From: Bromus sterilis
Taxonomy: Eukaryota; Streptophyta; Magnoliopsida; Poales; Poaceae
Direction of reading: 5' to 3'
Length of the DNA stretch: 64,000 nucleotides
Assembly (NCBI GenBank): GCA_950022295.1
Contig: OX465600.1
Coordinates: 23,845,282-23,909,281, forward strand
The notes under the pieces are model-generated. The model was not told where the DNA came from, did no database searches, and saw only the letters and a list, made by a program, of their open reading frames with translations. Positions 1 to 11,141 of this stretch are shown here, in pieces. Within the stretch, counting starts at the first letter, position 1, and each line of letters begins with the position of its first letter. The position numbers and the translations under genes are program-made.

Positions 1-1321
1 CAAAAATCAAGGGAAAACACGTGTCACAAATTTACAAATTTGCTTACAGGGAGAAAATAAAACAGGGATTGGTTTTTGATCACAAAAGACAAATCAACAA
101 GAGTAAAAAAAAGAAACTAAAAAACAATGTGAGCATACCAGCGATTGTTTTCATCAGAATTCTAAACCCAATTAGCATTTTATATCATGACTTCCAAACA
201 ACAACACAGGGGAAATTTCCACACAACAAAAACAACAACATTTTCCACTGACTTTGTGCATTCTAATTTCAACAGGGGGCAGGTCCGCACCTAAAGGATC
301 CGACAGTCTGATCAACAGAAAAGCGACAAGAGGTTCAGGTAAACAAAACAAACAAGTTATATGTTTTAGTTTTCCTCTCCCTCCCTGCACACATATAGCC
401 GTTCTGCACAAATTCAGGGGATGGAAAGCAAGTTGGTTCACTCCCAATCACAGTGACATATACTGGTTATTATTGCCAACGTCTTATTTGCTGGAAACAA
501 GCATTGCTACTTTTTATCTGCTGCCCTAATAATAGTGCAATGTATTACACAAAATTGGATTTTTTTTTCATTGCCAACTGCGAAAAAATCAGGCACTTAT
601 ATGAATATTCATGTTTTTTTGTAGCAGTTGTACAAATTAGGACACGGAGAAGGTAGGCAAGATTAACAAGAGTAGGAACAAGATCACACGGGGGGGGGGG
701 GGGGAGATGGAGATGCAACAAGACTCAAGGGGGAAGAATCTAAGCAAGCAACAAAAAGAGAGAAAATCTTGGAATTGTGGCCACAGACCAAAAACTTGCC
801 TGCAAAACAGAGGAGATGGAAGAAACTCTCTTTTTGCTATAAGTTTTCGTTCACCCAGAAATCACTGCTGCTAGGCAGATTTCCAGCAGCAGATCTTGTG
901 ATTTTTCTGTTGCCTTTCGTTGGGGGAGATTCAAAAAAGTTGCCAGATTCTCTCCATGCTTTTGATCTTCTTGTTGGGGGTTTCTTCAGGGATGGATTTC
1001 TTGCCTGGTTTCTACTGTGATGTGTGCATGTTCTTACATGTAGTGCGGCGGCTGGTGGGGAGGAAGAGTGGGAAAAGAGAGGTAGGGTTTTTCTGGGAGA
1101 GGATTGGGCTAGGACGGGGATTTGTAGGGGGGGCGGGCGGTGGTTGGGTCTTGGGGATAACGACAAAAAGAACGGTGGTTGGGGGGGAGAAAACGACAGG
1201 TGGGGCTCCTTTTTTTCCTTTTCCAGATGGTGAAAGCGACAGGTGGGGGATCCTTCCTTTTTTAGGCCGGCCGCTGGATCCCTCTCCAAAGCGCGCGGTC
1301 GCCGGCCCGTGGCTCCCTAAT
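1..1321. other. Gene-free left flank, possibly the 5' flank of a gene lying to the left
   Basis: No ORF here resembles a known protein; the longest are short and low-complexity. Positions 1-700 are AT-rich and 1020-1320 are GC-rich. Read on the minus strand the block has pyrimidine-rich leader-like character around 700-770, so it could be promoter or 5' UTR/intron sequence of a minus-strand gene beyond the left edge. That is inference only. Confidence 0.35.
690..704. repeat. 15-base poly-G tract
   Basis: An uninterrupted run of 15 G follows CACAC in the gene-free left flank. It is a mononucleotide microsatellite, likely length-polymorphic and error-prone in sequencing. No function is evident. 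Confidence 0.9.
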
Positions 1322-1664
1322 ACCTCCTATGCCTAGATGTATGTATGCAATGTGAAGTAACAAGGGAGCCATGAAAAGAAACTGCCACAAGGAAAAATAC
1401 ATGTATGTTCAGCGCTTCAAGAGGTCATAGGAGAGGCTACTCTAGGAAGCATATAGCAAGTTATGCCAAATCGATTTCTCTATACTATTTATAAGTACCT
1501 ACCGCTACCTAGCCATTATTTTTCTACCCAAAAAATTACACTCATGGTAAATCCGCATTTCAAACCATTCGCATCATAGCATGATCGGAACAAATATTGT
1601 CACATGATTTTCTTTTTTCATCCGTCGAGCAAGCTTGAGGCCTAAATGCACATACTTTATTCAA
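1322..1664 (+). repeat. Duplicated intergenic segment, copy 1 (without MITE)
   Basis: This stretch is clearly homologous to 5379-5890. Shared landmarks in the same order are a CTAGATGTATGTA block, a GTAACAAGG block, ACTGCCACAAG, CTACTCTAGGAAG, a CACTCATGGTAAAT block followed by GCGCATTTCAAACC-like sequence, and AGGCCTA..ATGCACA..CTTTATTC. Copy 1 lacks the 210-bp MITE that splits copy 2 and ends just before the Copia-type insertion at 1680. No coding potential is seen. Confidence 0.8.
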
Positions 1665-1679
1665 TGTGCCGACTTCAAC

Positions 1680-1714
1680 TATTGAGTATATTTGTTATAT
1701 TAGGAAATATGAGA
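1680..1714 (+). repeat. Remnant of 5' LTR (about 35 bp)
   Basis: It matches the first 35 bases of the 3' LTR at 3899 except for TA instead of TG at the second base, then switches abruptly to internal sequence. The remaining ~120 bp of the 5' LTR are missing, so a deletion joined the LTR start to the internal region. Confidence 0.8.
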
Positions 1715-2599
1715 ACCGGTCCTAAACCCTAGCCGCCGCCGTCGCTTTCGCCCGCGCCGCCCCCGGCGCCGATCCCTGATCAACGGCGCTGGGGGCCGCG
1801 CCGCCCGTAACTAGGGTTCGTCCGCCGATCCCGTGGATCGGCTGCCCTAGAGTCTTTTCTCCCGATCCCTTGATCGGGGCTTTTTCTATCCGCCGGTCGT
1901 CTTGATCGGCGTCTTTTTTGCTTTTTTGATATAAGATCGGTTTGCGTCGCCCATCGCCGTCGTCGATCCACTGCGCCTCTACTTCGACTCTGGCGTGACT
2001 GTCGGCTTCTTCACCGACACGGCGGCTTCGCGCGATGCGGCGGCCCGTAGTGGCCGCCTTCCGCGCGTTAGCCCGACCGTCGCCCACGCCGGCCGTCGCC
2101 GCCCCTGCTTCAGATCGGAGTCCTCCACCGTCATCGTCGCCACCGACTACAGCCCGCCCCGGCCCCCGCGACGCCCCTGGACCCGCGACGTCCCCGACAC
2201 CCCCGGCTGGCCCCGCGCCAGCTGGGGTCACACCGACTGGCCCCGCGCCGATCGGGCGTGCGCCGGTTGGACCCGCGACGTCCCCGACACCCCGGCTGGG
2301 GCCCTCGCCGTCGGAGTCGCGTCGGTTGGCCCCACGCCGTTGGAGTCGCGTCGGCTAGTCCCGCGTCGCGCCGGCGCTGCTGGTTCGCCCCCCCCCCCCC
2401 CCCCCCGTCGCCATCAACACGCCGAGCGGCGCTCCTCCACCTCGCGGGCGATCGGATTGATCACCCGCCCGCCCGCGCGATCGCCCCCTCCGCGCTGCGT
2501 TGACGACCCATACAGTCGCCCGCGTGCGCCTCCGCCGGATTTCGTGAAGAACGCCCCCCCCCCCCCCCGAGTACGAGCGACTATCCACCGATCGAGCAT

Positions 2600-2815
2600 T
2601 GGGCGGCCGCCGCGTCGCCCCTTCGGGCCGCAGCGCCGCCCCCGTGATTCTCCCCGTGGCTGCCCCGAATTCTGCGCCGCCGCTGCGTCGCCCCTACGGG
2701 TCGTAGTGTCGCGGCACGCGGTCGTCGCCGCCACCCCGAGGTCTTCCCCGCCGCCGCTCCCGACACGCGTGCCGCCGCTGCGTCGCCCCTTCAGGCCGTA
2801 GCGCCGCAGCCCGCG
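2600..2815 (+). repeat. Imperfect GC-rich tandem repeats in the Copia-type element
   Basis: A unit containing CTGCGTCGCCCCT..GGGC/CGTAG recurs near 2610, 2683 and 2777, at roughly 75-95-bp spacing. It lies in non-coding GC-rich internal sequence, and the repetition explains the long low-complexity ORFs here. Confidence 0.6.
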
Positions 2816-3294
2816 GTCCACTGCCGTCCCCGCGCGTTTACGCCCCCGTGGCATGGGCCGGGTTGCCTCTCTTGGCGCGGGACCGCCACCGTCCGCGCAT
2901 GGTCTTCGTCACGCTGTTGGTTTCTTCATCGCCTACGTCGAGCTCCGCCCTCGCCGCGCCACCCGCGCCGCTGCCGCTCACCGAGCCACGCCAACTCCCT
3001 GTTCGCCGCTGCCACTCCACCGAGCCGTGCCGCCTCTACTGGCGACCGACGTGGCCCCTCACGGGCTACCTCTGGTTTCGCCGACTTCATCGTCGTCCAC
3101 CTCTTCTTCTTCGTCCAGCACCAGCTCATCGCCAGCGTCGCCGTCATCTTCCTCGACCACTTCATCTAGCTCCGGCAACCGCGTCGACTCCACCCTCGGC
3201 ACCTTCTACCCCCCACCGAGTTGTGCCGTAACCGTCGTCGAGCCCTTCTCTGTTGGTCCCTCCGACATGGCGTACAGCTCCTACTGGTCCCCGT

Positions 3295-3506
3295 CTACGC
3301 ATGCCCGGTACTGGCAACACCGTTGTGTGCCTTCATCTACGACGTGTTCCCGGGCCTGGCAAGCCTGGTGCGGCGCTTCGTCGACATCGTCTTCGTCTGT
3401 CTACGCATGCCCGGTGTTGGCAACACCGACGCGTGCCTTCGTCTACGACGTGTCTCCGGGATTGGCAAACCCGGCGCGACGCTTCGTCAACACCGTCTCC
3501 TTCTGG
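3295..3506 (+). repeat. Two-copy tandem repeat, 106-bp period
   Basis: CTACGCATGCCCGGT..TGGCAACACCG starts at 3295 and again at 3401, followed by matching GCCTTC-TCTACGACGTGT-CCGGG blocks in both. The copies are diverged but clearly alignable. They sit inside the retroelement internal region and give rise to spurious ORFs on both strands. Confidence 0.75.
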
Positions 3507-3898
3507 ACGTCACCATCATCTTCTTCGCGACGTCCCGTACTACGAATGACGACCACTCGCCAGTGCCGCTCTTCCTGAGCCGCGCTGCGCTCCTGACTTC
3601 CTTGCACGCGCGGCTCCTCGGCGACTACCTCGACACCGGCTACCCCGACTCGACATCGACCACGGCATTTCTCGCACGGCTACCTCGACAACGGCTTCAC
3701 CACCCTACGCGCTCTCGGCTACTTCGACAACGGCACAAAGGGCTACCGCCTGCTTGGGAACCTCGTTGGCTTCCACTCCAGCCACAAACTCCGCGATGCG
3801 TCGACCGTTACGACTGTGGTGGGGATGTCCGTCGGCTCCGCCTTCGGATTCTTCTTCAGTCTTACCGTCTGCATCGCTACGTTGTGACTGCGGGGGGA

Positions 3899-4055
3899 TG
3901 TTGAGTATATTTGTTATATTAGGAAATATGAGATAGAGTAGGATTTTATTCTACCTTACCTTATACTTCAAGTTGATCATGTACTCCTATATATATGCCT
4001 CCAAGGCTCAAGCAATAAACATCTATTCCACCAAATCCCTCTTTATCCTTCTACA
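3899..4055 (+). repeat. 3' LTR of the Copia-type element (157 bp)
   Basis: It begins TGTTGAG and ends CTACA immediately before the TSD TCAAC. It contains a TATATATG box near 3990 and an AATAAA signal near 4014, consistent with LTR promoter and polyadenylation functions. Confidence 0.8.
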
Positions 4056-4060
4056 TCAAC

Positions 4061-4869
4061 AAATCCTTTCTTATTTACGTCTATACAATTATTTGCACTC
4101 TCTATATTTTATTAATATAAAAATATGTATGTTGTGCCATTCTACTATTAAAAAATGATATGCCTTCAAAAAACTTTCAATGAACATACTCTTTTATAAT
4201 AAAATTATTTCACTCAGCTTTATATAAATCAAAAGCTACGGTGTGTATGGGTTACCATCAACTTAAATTAAATGAAATTTTGTTTAATACGGAGTAGACC
4301 TTTCGTCGAAGTCACTTTACCCAAGCCCCTCATAAAATGAGGCAGATCCCCGTGGAGGAGCTTGAGCTGAATTTATGAGGATATGGGAGGGCAAGAAAAA
4401 AACTTTGTTTTAGACTGATTTTGTTGAACATATGGGCCAGGTACTAAGCGATATATAACCAATTTTCTCATTGGCTGGAGGAAGGGTTGATATGGGCCAG
4501 ATTGCTCTCCACCCACTGTCGCCACTAGCAGGCCCTAGAGTAGGCTCGAACGTTCACCTCAAATGTGCTCATAGTGCTAAAAAAACTCCTCAAATGTGCT
4601 CATGTGAGGCCAACGAGTTATGACCAAGTTTTAAGAATCTACTTCAACATTCTTTTGCATATTTTTCTTATCACCGGAAATTCCGCATTCACCTCCGGTT
4701 CTAACATGTTGTATGCGAGCATGTTTGGAGGATGGGACGTTTCCAAGTTGATCAGAAAGTGGTTGAGAAATTATTCACAAAATCAACTGTGAAGTATTAC
4801 ATAGTCCTTGGAGAATTTGGACCTACACGAGAAAGACGATTGTAGGGCACATTGACTGTGCATCAAATA
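4061..4869. other. Intergenic stretch without recognisable gene
   Basis: AT-rich sequence between the Copia-type element and a MITE. Only short ORFs without family resemblance are present, and no further repeat structure is visible. Confidence 0.5.
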
Positions 4870-5153
4870 AGGGCTCTTCCAATGCATTGTTTTTTAGCAC
4901 AATATCATAGAAACAATTAAAACTTAAGATACAACTACCACAATGCATTGTATCCTAAAGGTTGTATCTTATTTAATGATTTTAACTTCATGCATATATG
5001 TAATTGGTCTAGCCATGCTTTTTGCATATGGTCACGTGCAAGGGTTGTATCTTAGCTAAGATACAACCTCCATCTCTTTCTTCATTAAATATCATGTCAC
5101 ATAAGAAAAATACCTATGATTACGTGCTAAGATACTAGCATTGGGAGTGCCCT
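4870..5153. mobile_element. MITE with AGGGC..GCCCT termini (284 bp)
   Basis: Terminal inverted repeats AGGGCTCTTCCAATGC and (reverse complement of the right end) AGGGCACTCCCAATGC are flanked by TA on both sides (868-869 in line 4861, and 5154-5155). Internal AAGATACAAC blocks occur in both orientations. There is no coding capacity. A TA duplication is compatible with a mariner-like (Stowaway-type) MITE, but the termini are not the classic CTCCCTCC, so the superfamily is uncertain. Confidence 0.7.
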
Positions 5154-5156
5154 TAG

Positions 5157-5236
5157 GACTCTCCCAATGCATTGTTTCTTAGCATAATATCATAGGAGTA
5201 ATAAAAACTTAAGATACAACCTCCACAATGCATTAT
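5157..5236 (+). mobile_element. Truncated second copy of the AGGGC MITE
   Basis: It starts GGACTCTCCCAATGCATTG and repeats the left half of the MITE at 4870 (TTAGCAtAATATCATAG, AACTTAAGATACAAC) before losing similarity. It lies only 4 bases from the right end of the complete copy. Confidence 0.65.
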
Positions 5237-5378
5237 TTTTATCCACGATTTAAATTATGAAGAGTTCTCACCATAAGGGAAACTTAACGGATGGATTTCC
5301 CTCCCCCCCCTCCCCGTTCTCATCATGATTTGAATGAGAGGAGATGATAAAAAGGAAAGAAATGAAATGTCCCTAAGA

Positions 5379-5890
5379 CCTCCCATTCCTAGATGTATGT
5401 AATGTGGAGTAACAAGGGGTCATTGGCAATGGACTGCCACAAGTGGAGAGACATATTACCTCCTTTCTGGTTTATAAGGCTTGCGCGTATTCTAAGATCT
5501 ATAATTTGATCAACATAAAATGAGTTGTTTAGTTTAAAAGTTATACCATTAGAAAGTATACGATTTAAAGTTTCTAATGATATATATTTTTGTGATATAT
5601 AACTTGTATTACGTTGGTTTATTTGTCAACTTAAAGATACGTGCAAGCCTTATAAATCGGAAAGGAGGTAGTATGTGTCCAATGCTTCATGAGCTCATAG
5701 GGAACTACTCTAGGAAGTATCTACATCTAGCTAGTCATTAATCTTTTACCAAACAAAATACACTCATGGTAAATGCGCATTTCAAACCATTTGACCACAT
5801 CATGATTAAGATTATTATTTTCTTGCATAGGAGTTTGTTTTGTTATCCATCCAGAAAGGAAGAGGCCTACATGCACACACTTTATTCTTT
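5379..5890 (+). repeat. Duplicated intergenic segment, copy 2 (with MITE)
   Basis: Homologous to 1322-1664 in the same orientation about 4 kb upstream. It is interrupted by a 210-bp Stowaway-like MITE at 5459-5668 that is absent from copy 1. After the MITE the homology resumes with GTCCAATGCTTCA..GAACTACTCTAGGAAG and runs to ATGCACACACTTTATTC. Confidence 0.8.
5459..5668. mobile_element. Stowaway-like MITE (210 bp)
   Basis: Terminal inverted repeats begin CCTCCTTTCTGGTTTATAAG at the left and CCTCCTTTCCGATTTATAAG at the right (reverse complement), flanked by a TA duplication at 5457-5458 and 5669-5670. The interior is AT-rich and non-coding. Confidence 0.85.
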
Positions 5891-6550
5891 TTCTTAGAAC
5901 ATCACACATTTTCTTGCAAAGGATTTGTGCCCCTTTAGCCAATGTAGCTGGATGTGCACCAATGCAAGCAATCTGTTCATGCATGTTGACATTTTCTTTC
6001 ATGTAAGTATAGCCAAGTATATTATTTGCATGCCATGATTAATCCAACGATACCTAAACGAGCACGGCCGCATTTCATTTAGCATTCCGCATACTTAGAG
6101 CATCTTTGATTCAAAGGATTTACAGGACCTAGGAACATGAAAAGTACATAATTGGAGTGGCATGACTAAGAGCCACAGAATTAGCATTTGTTATAAATAA
6201 AAAGGCAAGGAATTGTCGGTTTTCAACGATTTCCTTCATAAACGGGGTTAACTTATTCATATTTTAAACCTTATTTTCTTTTTTAATTGGATCATATTTT
6301 CTTTCAACGAGATAAAATTCAGTTGGGAAGCTCTTCCCCTGAGTGACTGTTCAAAAAAGAAAAGCAAGGAATTGTAAAGGGAAACTTGCTTGAACAAAAA
6401 AAAAATCCCTTGAAAATAGATTGCGAAGCAATGATTCTAGTCCTACGAATCAAACACAGGACATGTGTTGCCAGCTATTTGGATGGTGTAGATCGTCTCC
6501 CTACAATTTTAATCCAAATCCTTTGAAAATCGTACAAAATTCATGGACCC

Positions 6551-6786
6551 TGATAGCCACCAAATTTCGGTTGGGAAGGTGGCAATTCGAACAATCTTGA
6601 TGGCAATTTTAGTTAATGGTAGATGGCAATTTTCAGGTGGTAGATGACAATTTCTGGTTATACATGACAATTTTGCTAAATACATGATAATTTTACTTCA
6701 TACTTACCATCTGTGTACAACTGAAGTTGTCATAAAAAAATCATTTGGATTGCCACACTCTCAACCGAAACGTTCGGTGGCTATCA
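6551..6786. mobile_element. MITE-like element with TGATAGCCACC termini (236 bp)
   Basis: Inverted termini TGATAGCCACC..TTCGGTTG and, at the right end reversed, TGATAGCCACCGAACGTTTC enclose a core with several TGGCAATTTT / ATGACAATTTT motifs. Similar motifs recur at 12220-12360, suggesting a decayed relative there. No clean target duplication is visible, so the superfamily is open. Confidence 0.6.
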
Positions 6787-7118
6787 TTATCGAAATTCAT
6801 TGGGAGAGTTTACTTGAGGAATCCCGTGAATTAACACCACTGAAATAAAACTTACACCCTTTTCACATGGCACTGCATTTGCTGCCAGGATTTCATGGGA
6901 TCTTTATTCAACACTACTAGCTCAACACAGCAGGCATCACCAAATCAAAGCCTCAGTTTTCTAGTTTCATCATCTTCTTCTTCAAAGTAATTTCCTCCTA
7001 AGTCCTCAACTTAAAATTACACTAGTTAAGTGCTCTTACCCTTAAAACCAAAACCATTTACACAGCCAAAAGTAACCAACCACCACCATGAAAATGCAGT
7101 TGCAAGTTTGCAAGTCTG

Positions 7119-10100
7119 TCAATCAAATGGCGATTTGGCCTTGGATGAGGAGTAGACGGCGGAGAAGCTGCTGCTGTTGCTGTTGCAGGCGCTGCTACCG
7201 GGGCCCTGCCGGCACGGCGGCGTGCTCGATGTCGACGTGGTGGCCTTCGTCGTCGCCACCGGCGGTATTGTTGTCGGGATGGAATCCTTGGCCGGCGACC
7301 CGCAGCCGCCGCCGCCCTTGAGCAGGACGTCCACCTTGGCGTACTCCTCTCGCTCGAGCCGGATCTCCTTGAGCATGGCCGCGACGTCCTTCATGGCCGG
7401 CCGCTCGTCGGGGACGGGGCTGACGCAGAGAAGCGCGACGCCCATGACCTGCAGCATCTCCTCCACCTCCGTGTCGGACCGGCCCTGCAGCGCCGGGTCC
7501 AGCACGCCGGCGCCGCCCTTGTGCCGCCGCACCCAGTCCACCACGTGCTGCCCGTCCGGGATCGTCGGGTCGATCGGCTGCTTCCCGGTCAGCACCTCCA
7601 GCACCACCACCCCGTAGCTGTACACGTCGCTCTTCTCCGTGATCTTCAGCATGTACCCGTACTCTGCATCCACCCAAGACCAACAAATTCTTACTACTTT
7701 CTTCAGAAGAATGTTCATCAATGGCGGATTGGATTGGATGATTGATCTCATCATGTGGTCAGGTCAAGAATGGAGGCATACCGGGGGCGATGTAGCCGTA
7801 GGAGCCGGCGACGGTGTTGGAGGAGCGGCCAAAGTCGGCGCCCTCGTCGACGAGCTTGGCGAGGCCGAAGTCGGCGATGTAGGCCTCGAAGTCGAGGCCG
7901 ATGAGGATGTTGTTGGCCTTGATGTCGCGGTGCACGATCGGCGGCGAGCAGCCGTGGTGCAGGTACGCCAGGCCCTGCGCCGACCCCAGCACGATCCGGT
8001 ACCGGACGTCCCACTCCAGCTGCGCGCCGCCGCCGCCGCGCTCGTGGAGCACGGCGCCCAGGCTGCCGTTGGCCATGTAGTCGTACATGAGCAGCCGCGT
8101 GCTCCGGTTCCAGCAGCAGCCCAGGAAGCGCACGATGTTCTTGTGCCGGATGGAGCCCAGCGTGCGCACCTCCGCCGAGAATGAGTCCCGGCCGGCGTCC
8201 TTGAACGCGGCGGCCGCGGCCGTGGTGGCGGGCCACAGCTTCTTCACGGCGATGGTCTCGCCGGAGTCCAGGCTCACGCGGTACACCACGCCGGACACGC
8301 CCTTGCCGATGATGTTGGCGTCCACCAGGCTCCGCACCACCTGGTCCACCGAGAAGCTCACCTTCTGGAACGGCGTGAACTGCCACGGCCACCCCAGCTC
8401 CCCGCCGCCGGCCTCCGAGTCGCTGCTCCCGCCTCCGGCCCCGCCCTTCAGGCCCAACCCGCGCGCTCTCAGTATGCCGATCATTCCGAGCACCATCGCC
8501 ACCGTCGCGGTCACCAGCAGCGCGATGGCGAGCTTGAGCCGGTGCGCGCGCTGGGCATCGTCGCCGGCGCTCGCTGTCATGGGCCGCCCGTCAGCGTCCA
8601 CGCCGACGAAGCACACGTCGCCGCCTTTGGTGCAGAGCCCCGAGTTCCCGGCGAGGCTGGACGCCGAGAGCTGCCGGAAGAGCTTCGTGTCCGGGAGGTA
8701 CCCGGAGAAGTTGTTCTGCGACACGTTAAGGGTGACAAGGTTGTCGAGCCCGGCGAGCGGCGTGAGGCTGCCGGCGAACGAGTTGTAGGACAGGTCGAGC
8801 ACGGACAACTTGCTCAGCTGCGTGATCCTCGCCGGGATCGCGCCTGTGAGGCCGTTTCGGCTGAGGTTGAGGGCGATATCGAGGCCGGCAAGGCTGCAGA
8901 GCTCGTCGGGGATGCCGCCAGTGAGGCGGTTGTCGCTGAGGTCGAGCAGCTCCAGCGCGCGGCACCGCCCGAGCGACGCCGGTATGTTCCCGGACAGCGT
9001 GTTCCCGGCGAGGACGAGACGGCTCAGGGTCGCCAGCCTTCCGAAGGATTCTGGCACGGGGCCCGTGAGCTGGTTGTGCGAGATGTCGAGCTCCTGCAGG
9101 CCGCGCACGCCGGCGAGCGACTCCGGCAGGGCTCCGCTGAGCGTGTTGTTGCTGAGGTCGAGCATCTGGAGCTGCGAGCAGTCGCCGAGCTCGGCGGGCA
9201 CTGCACCGGTGAGGCGGTTGCTGCCGAGGTCGAGGAAGACGATGTTCTTCATCCCGCCCACGGCCGCAGGAATCGGCCCGGCGATGCGGTTGCCGCCGAG
9301 CCTGAGCCGCACCAGGCTCGCCGCCTTCCCGATATCCAGCGGTATGACGCCGGAGAGGTCGTTGGACAAGATTAGCAGCTTGGTGAGGTTGCGCAGCAAG
9401 AAGAGCCCCGGGGGCACGGGGCCGGTGAGGCGGTTGTGCGAGAGGTCGAGCGCCTGGAGGCTCGCCATTGACGCGAGCGTGGCCGGGATGGCGCCCTCGA
9501 GGCGGTTCTGCCACGCGAACAGCACCTGCAGGTTGGTCAGGCTCCGGCCGAGCTCCGGCGGGATGAGGCCGGAGATCTCGTTGGTGTCGAGCTGCAGCTG
9601 CACGAGCGACGTCGCGTTGGCGAGCTGCACGGGGATGGTGCCGGTGAGGTTGTTGTCGCTGAGCATCAGGTCCTGCAGCGCCGGCAGCCGCCCGAGCGAC
9701 GCCGGGATGGCGCCGGAGATGGAGTTGATGGAGAGGTCGAGCGAGACGAGCGACGTGAGGTTGCCGAAGCTGTCCGGTATGGGGCCGGTGAGCGCGTTCT
9801 GCCACAGGAGCAGCTTCTGGAGGCTCTGGAGCGCGCCGAGCTCCGGCGGGAGCGCGCCGGAGAGCGCGTTCTCGTAGAGGTACACGTCGGTGAGGTTCGC
9901 GCACTGCGCGAGCTCCGGAGGGATGGAGCCGGACAGCATGGTGGTGTATATCGACAGCGTCTGGAGGCTCTTGAGGTTGCCCATCGACGGCGGGAGCTGG
10001 CCGGAGATCTTTGTGTCGGCGAGGCCGAGCACGGCGAGGCTGGACAGCTTGGAGAACGAGTCTGGTATCGGGCCGGACAGGTCGTGGTTTCCGCCGGCGC

Positions 10101-10752
10101 GGAGGATCTCAAGCCGCCGCAGCCCGCCGAGCTCCGCGGGGAGCTCGCCGGACAGGCGGTTGTCGAACAGCAGCAGGTTCTTCAGCGACGCCGCGAGGCC
10201 GCCAAGCTCGGCCGGAATAGGCCCGGAGAGCTGATTAGTGTTGAGCACGAGCGACTCCAGCGCGGTGAAGTTTCCGAGCGACGGCGGGACGGGGCCCGTC
10301 AGCGAGTTGCCGCTGAGGTCGAGCATGGCGAGGCGGCGGCACAGCGCGAGGTCCTCCGGGACGCCGCCGGTGAGGTTGGCGTCCGACACAACGAAGCTAA
10401 CGAGCCCCGGAAGCGCGGCGCAGAGGCCGGACGGAACCGGCACGGCGAGGTGGACGGACTCGAAGGTCACCGAAACGACCGCCTTGCCGGCGGCGTCGCA
10501 GGCTACGTGCGACCACTTGCACGGGGACGCGGAGGCCGGGGACCAGTCCGGCGGGCGCGAGGGGGACGCGGCCAGCCATGAGGAGAGGAAGGCGACCTCG
10601 GGGCTGGAGGAAGAAGAAGTGGAGGCGGCGGTGGCGGGGGAGGTGGAGGTGAAGGTGAAGAGGAGGTTGAGTAAGAGTGGGAGGAAGAGGAGGTGGAGGT
10701 GGTGCATTGGGCTTGCCGTGGTCGCCGGCAGGAGCGGCAACAATGGCATCAA
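7119..10752 (-). CDS. LRR receptor-like kinase, subfamily XI, RGI/RGFR type
   Basis: Plasma-membrane receptor kinase, 1170 codons in two exons: 10752-7782 and 7663-7119, with a phase-1 GT-AG intron of 118 bp splitting the IAPEYGY motif. From the N-terminus: a leucine-rich signal peptide (Met16 at 10707 is an equally plausible start), an LRR N-terminal cap, about two dozen plant-type LRRs (roughly residues 105-685), a TM segment near 735-765, then a kinase with GKGVSGVVYR glycine loop, AVKK lysine near 837, HRDIKANN catalytic loop near 944 (RD kinase), DFGLAKL near 963 and SYGYIAPE. The LRR segment contains RAGG near residue 218, matching the RxGG motif known in receptors of RGF/GLV/CLEL peptides, and the order of motifs (SIYTTMLSG, DIALNLS, FRQL) follows Arabidopsis RGFR1 (At3g24240) and At5g48940. 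Inference: a grass RGF-type peptide receptor acting with SERK co-receptors. No frame damage is visible. The gene is GC-rich compared with its surroundings, as is common for grass genes. Confidence 0.95.
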
Positions 10753-10857
10753 AAACTGGGCTGGGGCTTGCTTGGGGCAGTGCGACTGCGTGCACGCTAC
10801 ACTATGGAGGAGGGAGGAGGAGGATCTCTTCTCTTCTCAACGGAGGTGCCAATGGTG

Positions 10858-10912
10858 TCTCTCTCTCTCTCACTCTCACTCTAGGATTCTCTCTCTCTCT
10901 CTCTCTTCCTCA
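10858..10912 (-). promoter_or_regulatory. GA/CT microsatellite in the 5' leader of the receptor kinase gene
   Basis: About 50 bases of nearly pure CT repeat (GA when read in gene direction) lie ~110 bp upstream of the receptor kinase start, with further CT-rich stretches at 11030-11100. Such tracts are common in plant 5' UTRs and core promoters (GAGA/Y-patch). The exact transcription start cannot be read from sequence. Confidence 0.5.
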
Positions 10913-11141
10913 AAACTCTCAAAGGTGTTTGCTTGTGTCCTCCATGAATGAATGAATGGGGCTGGGGTTCTTGCTTCGATGCCTTGGGCTTCTCAACATC
11001 CAAGCTTTGTTTGTTTGGTTTGGTTTGGTGGTCTCTCTCCCTCTCTCTATCTCTTGGTTTGAAAGTGTAGAGAGAGAAACAGAGAGAGTGTGAGTGTGCA
11101 TTGGAGGGAGGGAAAGGAAAGAGGGGGATTAAGATAATCAA

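Larger units (their letters stand above)
1680..4055 (+). mobile_element. Internally deleted Copia-type LTR retroelement, non-autonomous
   Basis: The element is bounded by a perfect 5-bp target duplication TCAAC (1675-1679 and 4056-4060). It has a 157-bp 3' LTR at 3899-4055 beginning TGTTGAGTATATTTG, preceded by a purine tract CGGGGGGATG typical of plant Copia 3' ends. The 5' LTR is reduced to about 35 bases (1680-1714), after which the sequence jumps to a GC-rich internal region starting CCTAAACCCTAGCCGCC. No gag, integrase or reverse transcriptase motif can be read in any frame; the long ORFs are proline/arginine/serine-rich low complexity. It is a non-autonomous or decayed copy that must have relied on enzymes in trans. 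The Copia assignment rests on the 3' polypurine/LTR junction style and is not proven. Confidence 0.75.

Noticed and set aside
1995..2801. 268-codon plus-strand ORF
   Set aside because: Extreme P/R/S/T low complexity in GC-rich, tandemly repeated retroelement interior, with equally long ORFs in other frames. No domain.
7088..7321. Plus-strand ORF with cysteine run
   Set aside because: Antisense of the serine/threonine-rich C-terminal tail of the receptor kinase; the cysteine run comes from a GCTGCTGTTGC repeat.
8542..9375. 277-codon plus-strand ORF, and a 355-codon ORF at 8810-9877
   Set aside because: Antisense shadows of the GC-rich LRR region of the receptor kinase; periodic composition only.
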